Source: Desulfobulbus sp. Tol-SR (GTDB taxonomy: Bacteria > Desulfobacterota > Desulfobulbia > Desulfobulbales > Desulfocapsaceae). From it: DNA of 48,884 nt. Every line of letters begins with the position of its first letter. The stretch's first letter is position 1. The translations under genes were made by a program, and so were the position numbers. This document shows positions 17,482-25,285 of the stretch, in pieces. The stretch lies in NCBI GenBank assembly GCA_000769715.1, contig JROS01000015.1, positions 1 to 48,884 of the forward strand, written 5' to 3'. Under the pieces are notes generated by a model. It saw only the letters and a program-made list of their open reading frames with translations, made no database searches and was not told where the DNA came from.

Positions 17482-18279
17482 ATGTGTGACGTTGACAACA
17501 CCACGACGAAGAAGACCATCCGTGTAGCGACCGGCGACCGGGCGATCCTGCCGGAAGGGGCGAAGACGATTCCGATCTACATCATGGGCAAGAAATACGA
17601 TGTGCCGGAGACCCTGACCATCATGAAGGCGATGGAGTTTGCCGGCTTCAAGTTCCTCCGCGGCGCCGGCTGCCGCGGCGGTATCTGCGGTGCCTGCCCG
17701 ACCGTCTATCGGATTGCCGGCGACTACAAGCTCCATTACGGCCTGGCCTGCCAGACGGTGGTCGAGGCCAACATGTACCTGGCGCAGATCCCGTTCTTCC
17801 CGGCCAACCGCGCCGAGTACAACATCGAGGAGATCGGCGGCGCCGCCGAGGCCATCCACGCCCTCTATCCCGAGCTGTTCCGCTGCGTCGCCTGCAACCT
17901 CTGCACCAAGGCCTGCCCGATGGACGTCGATGTCCTCGGCTACATCTCGGCCCTCAAGCAGGGCAACATCAAGAAGGCGGCGGAACTGTCCTTCGACTGC
18001 ATCCAGTGCGGCCTCTGCGCCAGCCGCTGCATGGGCGAGATCCCGCAGTACCATATCGCCCAGCTGGCCCGCCGGGTCTACGGCCGCTATATCCAGCCGC
18101 GGGCCGAGCATCTGCGGCAGAGGGTCGAGGAGATCGAGTCCGGCAAGTACGACGCCATGCTCCAGGATCTGAGTGCGATGAGCAGGGAGGACCTGGAAAA
18201 GTGCTATGTCGAGCGGGAACGGGAACCGGATATGACGTCCCCCGGCGCATGGCAGCCCAAGGAAACCCGCTACCTGTAG
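17482..18279 (+). CDS. SdhB/FrdB-like iron-sulfur subunit with 2Fe-2S and two 4Fe-4S motifs
   Basis: 265 residues. N-terminal plant-type [2Fe-2S] site CRGGICGAC...C (C64, C69, C72, C90), then CVACNLCTKACP (C135, C138, C141, C145) and CIQCGLCASRC (C173, C176, C179, C183). The second motif has a complete CxxCxxCxxxC set, so two [4Fe-4S] clusters are more likely than the [4Fe-4S]/[3Fe-4S] pair of classical succinate dehydrogenase. It would wire the flavoprotein encoded downstream to the HdrBC-like proteins upstream, much as in methanogen TfrB, where the equivalent of this protein and HdrB are fused. 61 bp after the HdrB-like gene; GGAGATAACGACA precedes the start. Confidence 0.88.
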   Translation: MCDVDNTTTKKTIRVATGDRAILPEGAKTIPIYIMGKKYDVPETLTIMKAMEFAGFKFLRGAGCRGGICGACPTVYRIAGDYKLHYGLACQTVVEANMYLAQIPFFPANRAEYNIEEIGGAAEAIHALYPELFRCVACNLCTKACPMDVDVLGYISALKQGNIKKAAELSFDCIQCGLCASRCMGEIPQYHIAQLARRVYGRYIQPRAEHLRQRVEEIESGKYDAMLQDLSAMSREDLEKCYVEREREPDMTSPGAWQPKETRYL

Positions 18280-18316
18280 AATCACCGATAATCGTTTGGG
18301 ATCAAGGAGAACGACA

Positions 18317-19993
18317 ATGGCATATACCCCGGAAATGAAGGAACTGATCAAGAGAGTTGAGGCGACCCGTCCCGAACGGCTCGCCCGGGCCCGCCGCGGC
18401 GAGAATTATCCGGCCCTGACCATGGCCGAGCGCGAGCAGGTCCTGAGCAAATACCACCCCGACTACCAGTCCGACGCCAAACGGACGGTCAAGGTCGGAC
18501 CGAACAAGGGCGACACCTTCCAGGAAGGCGTGGCCCGGCTGCTGGAATCACGCTCCATCGTCAGGCCGGACAAGGTCAACCTGCGCACGATCGATTTCGA
18601 CACCGACGTGCTGGTGCTCGGTGGCGGCGGGGCCGGGACTTCGGCGGCGATCATGGCCAGCCAGGGCGGCTGCCGGGTCATCATCGCCACCAAACTGCGC
18701 CACGGCGACTCGAACACGATCATGGCCGAGGGCGGCATCCAGGGGGCGACCCAGGAGTGCGATTCTCCTTACTACCACTACCTCGACACCATCGGCGGCG
18801 GTCATTTCACCAACCAGCGCGATCTGGTGGCGGCCTTGGCCCACGACGCGCCGCTGTCGATCGCCTGGCTCGAGAGCCTGGGCATGATCTTCAACAAGCT
18901 GCCGGAAGGACGAATGGACTCCCGCCACTTCGGCGGCTCCAGCCGCAAGCGGATGCAGTCGGCCGGCGACATGACCGGGGCCGAGATCATGCGGGTCATC
19001 CGCGACGAGGTCCGCAACCGCTCCAGCCTGATCACCACCCTCGAGTTTCATCCGGCGGTGGAACTGCTGCTCGACGAAGAGGGCAAGTGCGCCGGCGCCA
19101 TCCTGATGAACATGGAGACCCGCGAATTCTCCGTCGTCCGGGCCAAGGCGGTGGTCATCGCCACCGGCGGCTTCGGTCGTCTCCATATCAAGGGCTTCGC
19201 CACCACCAACCATTACGGGGCGACGATGGACGGTGTGGTCATGGCCTACCGGGCCGGGGTCGGCAACAAATGCCTGCACTCCACCCAGTACCACCCGACC
19301 GGCGTCGCCTATCCCGAGCAGAACGTCGGCCTGCTGATCACCGAGAAGGTCCGCGGTCTCGGCGCCCATGTCCTCAACATCGACGGCGAACAGTTCTGCT
19401 TCCCGCTCGAGCCGCGCGACGTCGAGTCGGCCGAGCTGATCCGCGAGGCCATGGACGTCGGCAAGGGGATCATCACCCCGACCGGTCGGGTCGGTCTCTG
19501 GCTCGACTCGCCGATGATCGAGGAACTGCATGGACCGGGGACGGTCAAGAAGGAGCTGCCGGCCAAGTTCATCCAGTTCGAGCGCCATGGCATCGACATC
19601 AGCAAGGAGCCGATGCTGGTCTACCCGACCCTGCACTATCAGAACGGCGGCATCAACGTCAACGGCGACTCCGAGACGATCATCCCCGGCCTGTACGGCG
19701 CCGGCGAGGCGATCGGCGGCGTCCACGGCGAGAACCGCCTGATGGGCAACAGCCTCCAGGACATCATCACCTTCGGTCGGCGGGCCGGCCGCAATGCCGC
19801 CACCTACATCCAGGGTGGTGTGACCCTCAAGGGGCTGAGCCTCGATCATGTAATGAAGTTCGAGCAGGAGCTGGCCGCGGCCGGTATCGAGGATCCGGCG
19901 ATCGCCCCGATCCTGCTGCCCGACTACGCCACCGAAGAAGTCGTCGAACGGCGCTGGACCGAGGCCCTGACCGACCGGGCCGCGATTCGCTGA
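18317..19993 (+). CDS. fumarate reductase/succinate dehydrogenase-like flavoprotein with N-terminal extension
   Basis: 558 residues from ATG 18317, which has AAGGAGA upstream. An N-terminal, mostly helical region of about 90 residues precedes the Rossmann motif [14 protein letters not shown] (about 98-111), which begins near residue 10 in SdhA/FrdA. Catalytic-site blocks are kept: QYHPTG (His/Thr near 326), TEKVRGLG and HGENRLMGNSL (substrate Arg). The FAD-attachment region reads GDSNTIMAEGG: Asn133 replaces the His that carries covalent FAD in SdhA/FrdA, so FAD should be non-covalent. Last gene of the redox operon, followed by a terminator. Fumarate reduction is the best guess; another 2-enoate or related substrate is possible. 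Confidence 0.87.
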   Translation: MAYTPEMKELIKRVEATRPERLARARRGENYPALTMAEREQVLSKYHPDYQSDAKRTVKVGPNKGDTFQEGVARLLESRSIVRPDKVNLRTIDFDTDVLVLGGGGAGTSAAIMASQGGCRVIIATKLRHGDSNTIMAEGGIQGATQECDSPYYHYLDTIGGGHFTNQRDLVAALAHDAPLSIAWLESLGMIFNKLPEGRMDSRHFGGSSRKRMQSAGDMTGAEIMRVIRDEVRNRSSLITTLEFHPAVELLLDEEGKCAGAILMNMETREFSVVRAKAVVIATGGFGRLHIKGFATTNHYGATMDGVVMAYRAGVGNKCLHSTQYHPTGVAYPEQNVGLLITEKVRGLGAHVLNIDGEQFCFPLEPRDVESAELIREAMDVGKGIITPTGRVGLWLDSPMIEELHGPGTVKKELPAKFIQFERHGIDISKEPMLVYPTLHYQNGGINVNGDSETIIPGLYGAGEAIGGVHGENRLMGNSLQDIITFGRRAGRNAATYIQGGVTLKGLSLDHVMKFEQELAAAGIEDPAIAPILLPDYATEEVVERRWTEALTDRAAIR

Positions 19994-20015
19994 ACGCCAG
20001 CGGATCATCCGACAA

Positions 20016-20056
20016 GCGAAAAGCCGTCCCGCCGCAAGGCCGGGCGGCTTTTTCGC
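20016..20056 (+). terminator. terminator of the redox operon
   Basis: GCGAAAAGCCG pairs with CGGCTTTTTCGC around an inner CCCG/CGGG stem, with a T5 run; 23 nt after the flavoprotein stop. Confidence 0.8.
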
Positions 20057-20209
20057 GTTACCGGTTTCGAAGAAAACGGCCATCGGATGTCAACTGGTAA
20101 TTTCTTGCCGATTTTAAGGACCTGTACTATACAGTACGAAGCTGATAAACGGAGCTGATGGCGTACGAGGCGTGTGAATCGGTTTATTGCTCTTTCAGAG
20201 GAGGAAATG

Positions 20210-21367
20210 ATGATGCGATGGTTGAAACTGCTGGTTCCCCGGTGTCTGTTGTCGGTTGCTGTCTTTCTCGTCCTTGTTTTGCCGTTGCAGGCGGCCGAAT
20301 TGAAGATCGGGGCGATCCTGGCCGAGACCGGTCCGGCCTCTCTGCTCGGCGGCCCGGGCGTCCGGTCGCTGCAGATGCTGGCGGAAGAGATGAATGCCAG
20401 AGGAGGAATCCAGGGCAATCCCATCAAGCTGGTCATCCGGGACAGCGGCGGCAGTCCGGAGAAGGCGATTTCCTTCGCCAAACAGCTGATTGAAGAGGAA
20501 CAGGTCTTCGCCATCATCGGCCCGTCCACCAGCGGCGAGACCCTGAAGATCAAGGATATCTGCGAAAAGGCCGGTACCATCCTGATCTCCTGCGCCTCGG
20601 CCGAATTGATCGTCAACCCGGTCGCCCGCTACGTCTTCAAGACAGCCCCCAACGACAGCCTGGCGGCGCGGCAGATCTACCGGACCATGCAGCAGAAGGG
20701 GATCACCAAGGTGGCGGTGCTGGCCGGCAATGACGGTTTCGGCAACGCCGGCAAGGCCCAGCTGACCAAGCTGGCGCCGGAATTCGGGATCGAGATCCTC
20801 GCCACCGAGGTCTACGACAAGGATGCCAAGGACCTGAGCGCCGTTGTGGCGAAAATCAAGGCCATTGCAGGGCTGCAGGCCGTCGTCAACTGGTCGATCG
20901 TCCCGGCCCAGTCGATCCTGGCCAAGAATATCCGCCAGGCCGGATGGGACATCCCGCTCTACCAGAGCCATGGTTTCGCCAATGTCAAGTATGTCGAGGT
21001 GGCCGGGGAAGCGGCGGAGGGGATCATCTTTCCGGCCAGCCGGCTGATCGTTGCCGAGAGTCTGCCCGACGGCCCCCGGAAGGAGTTCCTGCTCAAGTAC
21101 AAGCAGGGCTATGAAACGCGGTTCAAGGAGGACATCAGCACCTTTGGCGGCCATTCCTACGATGCGCTGATGATCCTCGATCTGGCGATCGCCAAGGCGG
21201 GGCTCGACAAGGCGAAGGTCAGGGACGCCATCGAGAATCTGACCGGCTATTTCGGCACCGCCGGCGAGTTCAACTTCTCGGCTCAGGACCATAGCGGCCT
21301 GCAGTTGGACGCCTTCACGATGATCACCGTCAAGGATGGCCGCTTCGTTCCGTATCAGGGGAAGTGA
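20210..21367 (+). CDS. orphan LivK-like (branched-chain amino acid type) substrate-binding protein
   Basis: About 385 residues with a signal peptide ending PLQA-AELKIG. It has the type I periplasmic-binding fold of the LivK/Peripla_BP_6 family: LKIGAILAETGPASLLGGPG at the N-terminus, FAIIGPSTSGETL, KVAVLAGNDGFGNAG hinge strand and a FGGHSYDALMILDLAIAKAG helix. The start is one of three consecutive ATGs (20207, 20210, 20213) after AGAGGAGG. No ABC permease or ATPase gene follows; the next gene is a DedA protein after a hairpin terminator. It may serve a transporter encoded elsewhere or act as a sensor. The ligand is unknown. Confidence 0.88.
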   Translation: MMRWLKLLVPRCLLSVAVFLVLVLPLQAAELKIGAILAETGPASLLGGPGVRSLQMLAEEMNARGGIQGNPIKLVIRDSGGSPEKAISFAKQLIEEEQVFAIIGPSTSGETLKIKDICEKAGTILISCASAELIVNPVARYVFKTAPNDSLAARQIYRTMQQKGITKVAVLAGNDGFGNAGKAQLTKLAPEFGIEILATEVYDKDAKDLSAVVAKIKAIAGLQAVVNWSIVPAQSILAKNIRQAGWDIPLYQSHGFANVKYVEVAGEAAEGIIFPASRLIVAESLPDGPRKEFLLKYKQGYETRFKEDISTFGGHSYDALMILDLAIAKAGLDKAKVRDAIENLTGYFGTAGEFNFSAQDHSGLQLDAFTMITVKDGRFVPYQGK

Positions 21368-21390
21368 TCGTTTCCGTTGACGTTTGATAA

Positions 21391-21430
21391 CAAACGGGAA
21401 GGGCTGTCTGACGAAAGCCTTTCCCGTTTG
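21391..21430 (+). terminator. hairpin after the binding-protein gene
   Basis: 14-bp stem CAAACGGGAAGGGC/GCCTTTCCCGTTTG with one G-U pair and a 12-nt loop, 23 nt after the stop; only a weak T run follows. Confidence 0.65.
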
Positions 21431-21479
21431 CTGTTTGCAGATACCAACCCCGGTCCATCCCCCTATCCTCAGGAGTACA

Positions 21480-22124
21480 ATGGAATTCAACCCGATCGAC
21501 ATCTTTCTCCATCTTGATATCTACCTGGCGCAACTGGTGGACAGTTACGGCATCTGGGTCTATGGTATTCTCTTCGCCGTTATCTTCTGCGAGACCGGCC
21601 TGGTGGTGACGCCTTTTCTCCCTGGAGATTCGCTGCTCTTTGTCGCCGGCACCATCGCCGCCACCGGCGGCATGGAACTGCCGGTGCTGATCGTGTGTCT
21701 GATGACCGCCGCCATCCTCGGCGATTCCAGCAATTATTTCATCGGCCGGTTCATCGGCGAAAAGCTCTTTGCCAATCCGCAATCGAAGATCTTTCGCCGC
21801 GACTATCTCGCACGGACCCATGCCTTCTACGACCGGCATGGCGGCAAGACCGTGACGATGGCGCGCTTCGTCCCGATCGTCCGCACCTTCGCCCCCTTCG
21901 TCGCCGGGGTCGGCGAGATGCCCTATCTCCGCTTTCTCGCCTTCAGCGTCTTTGGCACCGTGCTCTGGGTCGGCGGGCTGACGACTCTCGGCTACCTGTT
22001 CGGCAATGTCGAATTCATCAAGAAAAATCTGTCGGTCGTGCTGATCGGCATCGTCGCCCTGTCGTTCATGCCGGCCGGCATCGAGTACCTGCGGGCACGC
22101 CTGGCCCCGGGGGCAAGGGAATAG
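21480..22124 (+). CDS. DedA/SNARE-associated family membrane protein
   Basis: 214-residue inner-membrane protein of the DedA family, recently linked to undecaprenyl-phosphate or phospholipid flipping. Seen: the re-entrant ETGLVVTPFLPGDSLLFVAG motif (about residues 38-57), the YFIGRFIGEKLF segment, the RFVPIVRTFAPFVAGVGEM motif (about 129-147) and C-terminal membrane helices. The start at ATG 21480 has AGGAG 4-8 nt upstream; the frame is open further back through the terminator region, which I reject. Confidence 0.92.
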   Translation: MEFNPIDIFLHLDIYLAQLVDSYGIWVYGILFAVIFCETGLVVTPFLPGDSLLFVAGTIAATGGMELPVLIVCLMTAAILGDSSNYFIGRFIGEKLFANPQSKIFRRDYLARTHAFYDRHGGKTVTMARFVPIVRTFAPFVAGVGEMPYLRFLAFSVFGTVLWVGGLTTLGYLFGNVEFIKKNLSVVLIGIVALSFMPAGIEYLRARLAPGARE

Positions 22125-22157
22125 CGGGGGATCGTCCCCGGAACACGGGAGGTGCGC

Positions 22158-23042
22158 ATGGACCGGCAATTGCTCATAGGCCTGGGAGAACTGCTCTGGG
22201 ATGTCCTGCCCGGCGGTGAACAGCTGGGCGGGGCGCCGGCCAATTTCAGCTACCATGCCGCCGCCCTCGGTGCCGTCGGCCTGCCGGTGTCGACGGTCGG
22301 GATGGACGAGCGCGGCGAACGGGCCCTCCGGGAACTGGAGGCCAAAGGGCTGTCGACGGCCGCCATCACCGTCACCGATCGCTACCCCACCGGATATGTC
22401 GAGGCAACCCTGGACGATCGGGGCGTCGCGACCTATCCCTTTCCCGACGATGTCGCCTGGGATCACCTGGAGATCAACGATACGGCCCGGGCCGCCGCGA
22501 CCACGGCGGCGGCGGTCTGTTTCGGCACCCTGTGCCAGCGGTCCGCCGATTCACGGCGGGTTATCGATGATTTTCTTCGCCACCTGCCGCCTTCCGCTGT
22601 CAAGGTCTTCGATGTCAACCTCCGCCAGCACTTCTATTCGCCGGAGATCGTGCGGACCTCCCTCGAACGGTCCGATATCGTCAAACTGAACGACGATGAG
22701 CTGCCGGTGCTGGCCGGATTTTTGCAATTGACCGGCGACGCGTCGAATCAACTCGGGCAACTGCGGCAGCGATTCGGCCTGCGGCTGGCCATCCTCACCA
22801 GGGGCGGGCAGGGCAGCCTGCTGGTGAGTGCGTCGGAAATTTCCGATCACCCGGGGATTGCCGTCAGCCTGGTCGACACCATCGGCGCCGGCGACAGCTT
22901 CACCGCCATGGTGACGGTGGGAATGCTGCTCGGCCTGCCGCTGACCGAGATCAATGACCGGGCCAATCGTCTCGCCGCCTGGGTCTGCGGCCGGCCCGGG
23001 GCGATGCCGGCGATTCCGGCCGAGTTCCGCCTGATCCGATAA
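22158..23042 (+). CDS. PfkB-family sugar kinase, probably fructokinase
   Basis: 294-residue ribokinase-fold enzyme. N-terminal GELLWDVLPGG and GGAPANFSYHAAALG (substrate/dimer lid) resemble bacterial fructokinases, and the C-terminal DTIGAGDSFTA signature carries the catalytic Asp. ATG 22158 follows GGGAGG; a GTG six bases earlier is less likely. It starts 33 bp after the dedA gene and may share its transcript. A fructokinase would supply the fructose-recycling step for the sucrose synthase encoded about 19 kb away, but substrate specificity is inferred. Confidence 0.8.
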   Translation: MDRQLLIGLGELLWDVLPGGEQLGGAPANFSYHAAALGAVGLPVSTVGMDERGERALRELEAKGLSTAAITVTDRYPTGYVEATLDDRGVATYPFPDDVAWDHLEINDTARAAATTAAAVCFGTLCQRSADSRRVIDDFLRHLPPSAVKVFDVNLRQHFYSPEIVRTSLERSDIVKLNDDELPVLAGFLQLTGDASNQLGQLRQRFGLRLAILTRGGQGSLLVSASEISDHPGIAVSLVDTIGAGDSFTAMVTVGMLLGLPLTEINDRANRLAAWVCGRPGAMPAIPAEFRLIR

Positions 23043-23094
23043 TCCTTTCCCGCTCGGTAAGGAGGGGGGGTACCCTGATTCAACCGGAGATGCC

Positions 23095-24482
23095 ATGGCC
23101 TGGGGTTTTATTCTCCATCTGCTCTACGGTCTGACATTCTTCACCCTGGGAGTGGCGATTTTCTCCCGGGACATCCGTTTGAGCGAGCTGGGGATCGCCA
23201 AAATCATCCGATTGCTGGCGGTATTCGGCATCATCCATGGTTTCCATGAGTGGCTGGAATTGCTGGAACTGCTCTTTCCGGCCATCGGCGACAGCAATTT
23301 CAAAGCAATCCGTCTTGCGGTCGTCAGTCTCTCGTTTCTGCCGCTGCTGTACTTCGGGCTGTTCCTCAATATCATCACTCTCCGCGGCGATCAGGCCCTG
23401 TCGAAAACCCCGCCTCTCGTCAAGGCACTGGTCGGGGTCCTGGCCCTGTCGATACTCCTCTTCGCCGCCTATCTCGATCTCGGCAGCGGCAGGGACACCA
23501 ACACCAGAATCCTGGTGGCCTTTCCCGGCGCCCTGTTGTCGGGAATCGGGCTGGTCTGCTACTCCCGGACAGTGCGGACCTTTTCCCACAGCACCGCGAC
23601 CAATTTCATCCTCGCCGGCGGCTGCATGATCGGATATGCGGTCGTCGCCGGTCTGGTGCCCTCCGACGTCCTGGTCCCGATCGTCGGCGTCAAGATCATC
23701 CTGTTCAGGGGTCTGTGCGCCTTTTTCATCATGTTTTTCACCATCACAGCCCTGTCGCTGTTCAACATCGAGCAGCGGGAGTTGATCCGGGAGCAGTTGC
23801 AGCGGTTTTCCCAGTCGGAGAAACTGACCTCGATGGGTATCCTGGCGGCGGGGATCGCCCACGAGATCAACACCCGCTGACCAATATCTCGCTCAACATC
23901 GAAATGCTCAAGGACCTGGTGGGCGATGATGGCCGAGTCGGCCGGAAAATAGCGGCCATCGAGCGCAACATCGACCGGGCGTCGCGGATCGCCAGGGAAC
24001 TGCTGCATTTCTCCAGGGAGAAGGAAGCGGCCCTCGAACCGATCAGTATCAACCAGGTCCTGACCAGTGCCCTCAATCTGCTTCAGCATCAGCAGCTGTC
24101 CTCGATCGTCCACCTCAATCTGCGAGATGTCCCTGCCGTTATGGGAATTCCATGGAAACTCGAGGAGGTGTTCGTCAACCTGTTGATGAACAGCCTCGAT
24201 GCCTGCGGCGAGGGGAACCGGATCGAGGTCACGACCTCGTGTGCAGGAAATCGGGTTGTCGTCGTGATCGCCGACACCGGTCATGGTATCGACCAGGAGC
24301 AACTGGGCAAGGTGTTCGATCCGTTTTTCACCACCAGGGAAATCGGCAAGGGCACAGGCCTGGGGCTTTCGGTGTGTCATAATATAGTCAAACAGCACGG
24401 GGGCGATATCGAATTGAAAAGCAGCAAGGAGAAAGGAACGCAAGTAACCGTTTCATTCCCGGAAGTGGCCGATGAAAACTGA
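23095..24482 (+). pseudogene. membrane sensor histidine kinase, frameshifted in this sequence
   Basis: Residues 1-225 hold about seven membrane segments without a recognisable extracellular domain. A short linker leads to the phospho-acceptor motif GILAAGIAHEIN (His256), after which the frame ends at TGA 23878-23880. The next frame carries on exactly where the kinase should: PLTNISLNIEMLKDLVG, then the HATPase domain (EEVFVNLLMNSLDAC, VIADTGHGID, GTGLGLSVCHNIVKQHGG) to the stop at 24480-24482. Observed AACACCCGCTG would be AACAACCCGCTG with one more A, giving HEINNPLTN, so a single base is missing near 23871. Real mutation or sequencing error cannot be separated here. The 3' end overlaps the response regulator by 11 bp. 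Confidence 0.88.
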
Positions 24483-25128
24483 AACCATCATGGTGATCGA
24501 TGACGACCAGGACCTGCGCGAGAGCATTGTCGAGATTCTCGAGGATAACGGCTATACGGTCACCGCCTGCGCGACGGCGGAGGCCGCCCTGCAGGCTCTC
24601 GAGGATGTGACCCCCCGCCTGGTCCTGGTCGACAACATGATGCCGGGGATGGGGGGAATGGCCCTGCTGCCGTTGCTGAAAAGAGATCATCCGGCCACCA
24701 AAATCATCATGATCACCGCCTTCTCCACCGTTGACAACGCGGTGGCGGCGATGCGCGGCGGGGCGGACGATTATCTCAGCAAGCCCTTCAAACGTGACGA
24801 CCTGCTGATGGCGGTGCGGCGGGCCCTGAAGATCCTGAAATTCGAACAGCAGGCCACCGAACCGTGCATGGACGAGGCCCTGACCTGCCTGTCCAACCCG
24901 ATCAGGAGACAGATCCTCACCGCCTTGTCGGCCAACGGTGAAATGCGGTTCATGGATATTACCCGCGCCCTCGGGATCAGTGACCACACCAAGGTCAATT
25001 TCCACCTCGAAAATCTCAAGACTAACAATCTAATCGGTCGGAATCGGGAAAAGACCTACCGTCTGACGCCTCAGGGTGAAAAAATCATCGATTGCCTGCA
25101 CCTGCTGTCAAAAAGAATTGCATCGTAA
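24472..25128 (+). CDS. response regulator with REC and ArsR-like winged-helix domains
   Basis: 218 residues. Receiver domain 1-120 with acidic pocket (IDDDQD), phospho-acceptor D54 (LVLVDNMMPGM), the T/S in ITAFS and K in LSKPFK. C-terminal about 135-215 is a winged helix of the ArsR/MarR type (LSNPIRRQILTALSANGEMRF, DITRALGISDHTKVNFHLENL). This output domain is much less common for response regulators than OmpR, NarL or Fis types. It overlaps the kinase by 11 bp, so they form a cognate pair. The EB_dh gene 157 bp downstream, with a palindrome upstream, is the obvious candidate target. Confidence 0.9.
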   Translation: MKTETIMVIDDDQDLRESIVEILEDNGYTVTACATAEAALQALEDVTPRLVLVDNMMPGMGGMALLPLLKRDHPATKIIMITAFSTVDNAVAAMRGGADDYLSKPFKRDDLLMAVRRALKILKFEQQATEPCMDEALTCLSNPIRRQILTALSANGEMRFMDITRALGISDHTKVNFHLENLKTNNLIGRNREKTYRLTPQGEKIIDCLHLLSKRIAS

Positions 25129-25148
25129 TTCAGCCTTGTACGTTCCGG

Positions 25149-25168
25149 TTGTGAAGTACTGTTCACAA
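25149..25168. promoter_or_regulatory. 20-bp perfect palindromic operator candidate upstream of the EB_dh gene
   Basis: TTGTGAA-GTACTG-TTCACAA, flanked by CCGG on the left and ACCGG on the right, 117 bp upstream of ATG 25286. The half-sites look like CRP/FNR-family sites (TTGTGA/TCACAA) but the spacing is 8 rather than 6. A binding site for the adjacent response regulator or a CRP/HcpR-type factor is possible. Confidence 0.5.
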
Positions 25169-25225
25169 GTCACCGGTTGTCAGTAGTAATCATTATCTGG
25201 AATCGTTGATGGCCGTTCCCTATAG

Positions 25226-25238
25226 TCCCATCATGGGA
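25226..25238. promoter_or_regulatory. 13-bp palindrome in the EB_dh leader
   Basis: TCCCAT-C-ATGGGA, 47 bp upstream of the start codon. Short and perfect; role unknown. Confidence 0.3.
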
Positions 25239-25285
25239 AGTGTTCTACGTCCATGACGGACAAACCACCAACAAGGGAGGACAGT

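Noticed and set aside
25149..25168. Canonical CRP or HcpR site
   Set aside because: Half-sites TTGTGA/TCACAA fit but the spacer is 8 nt instead of 6, so I keep it as an unassigned palindrome.
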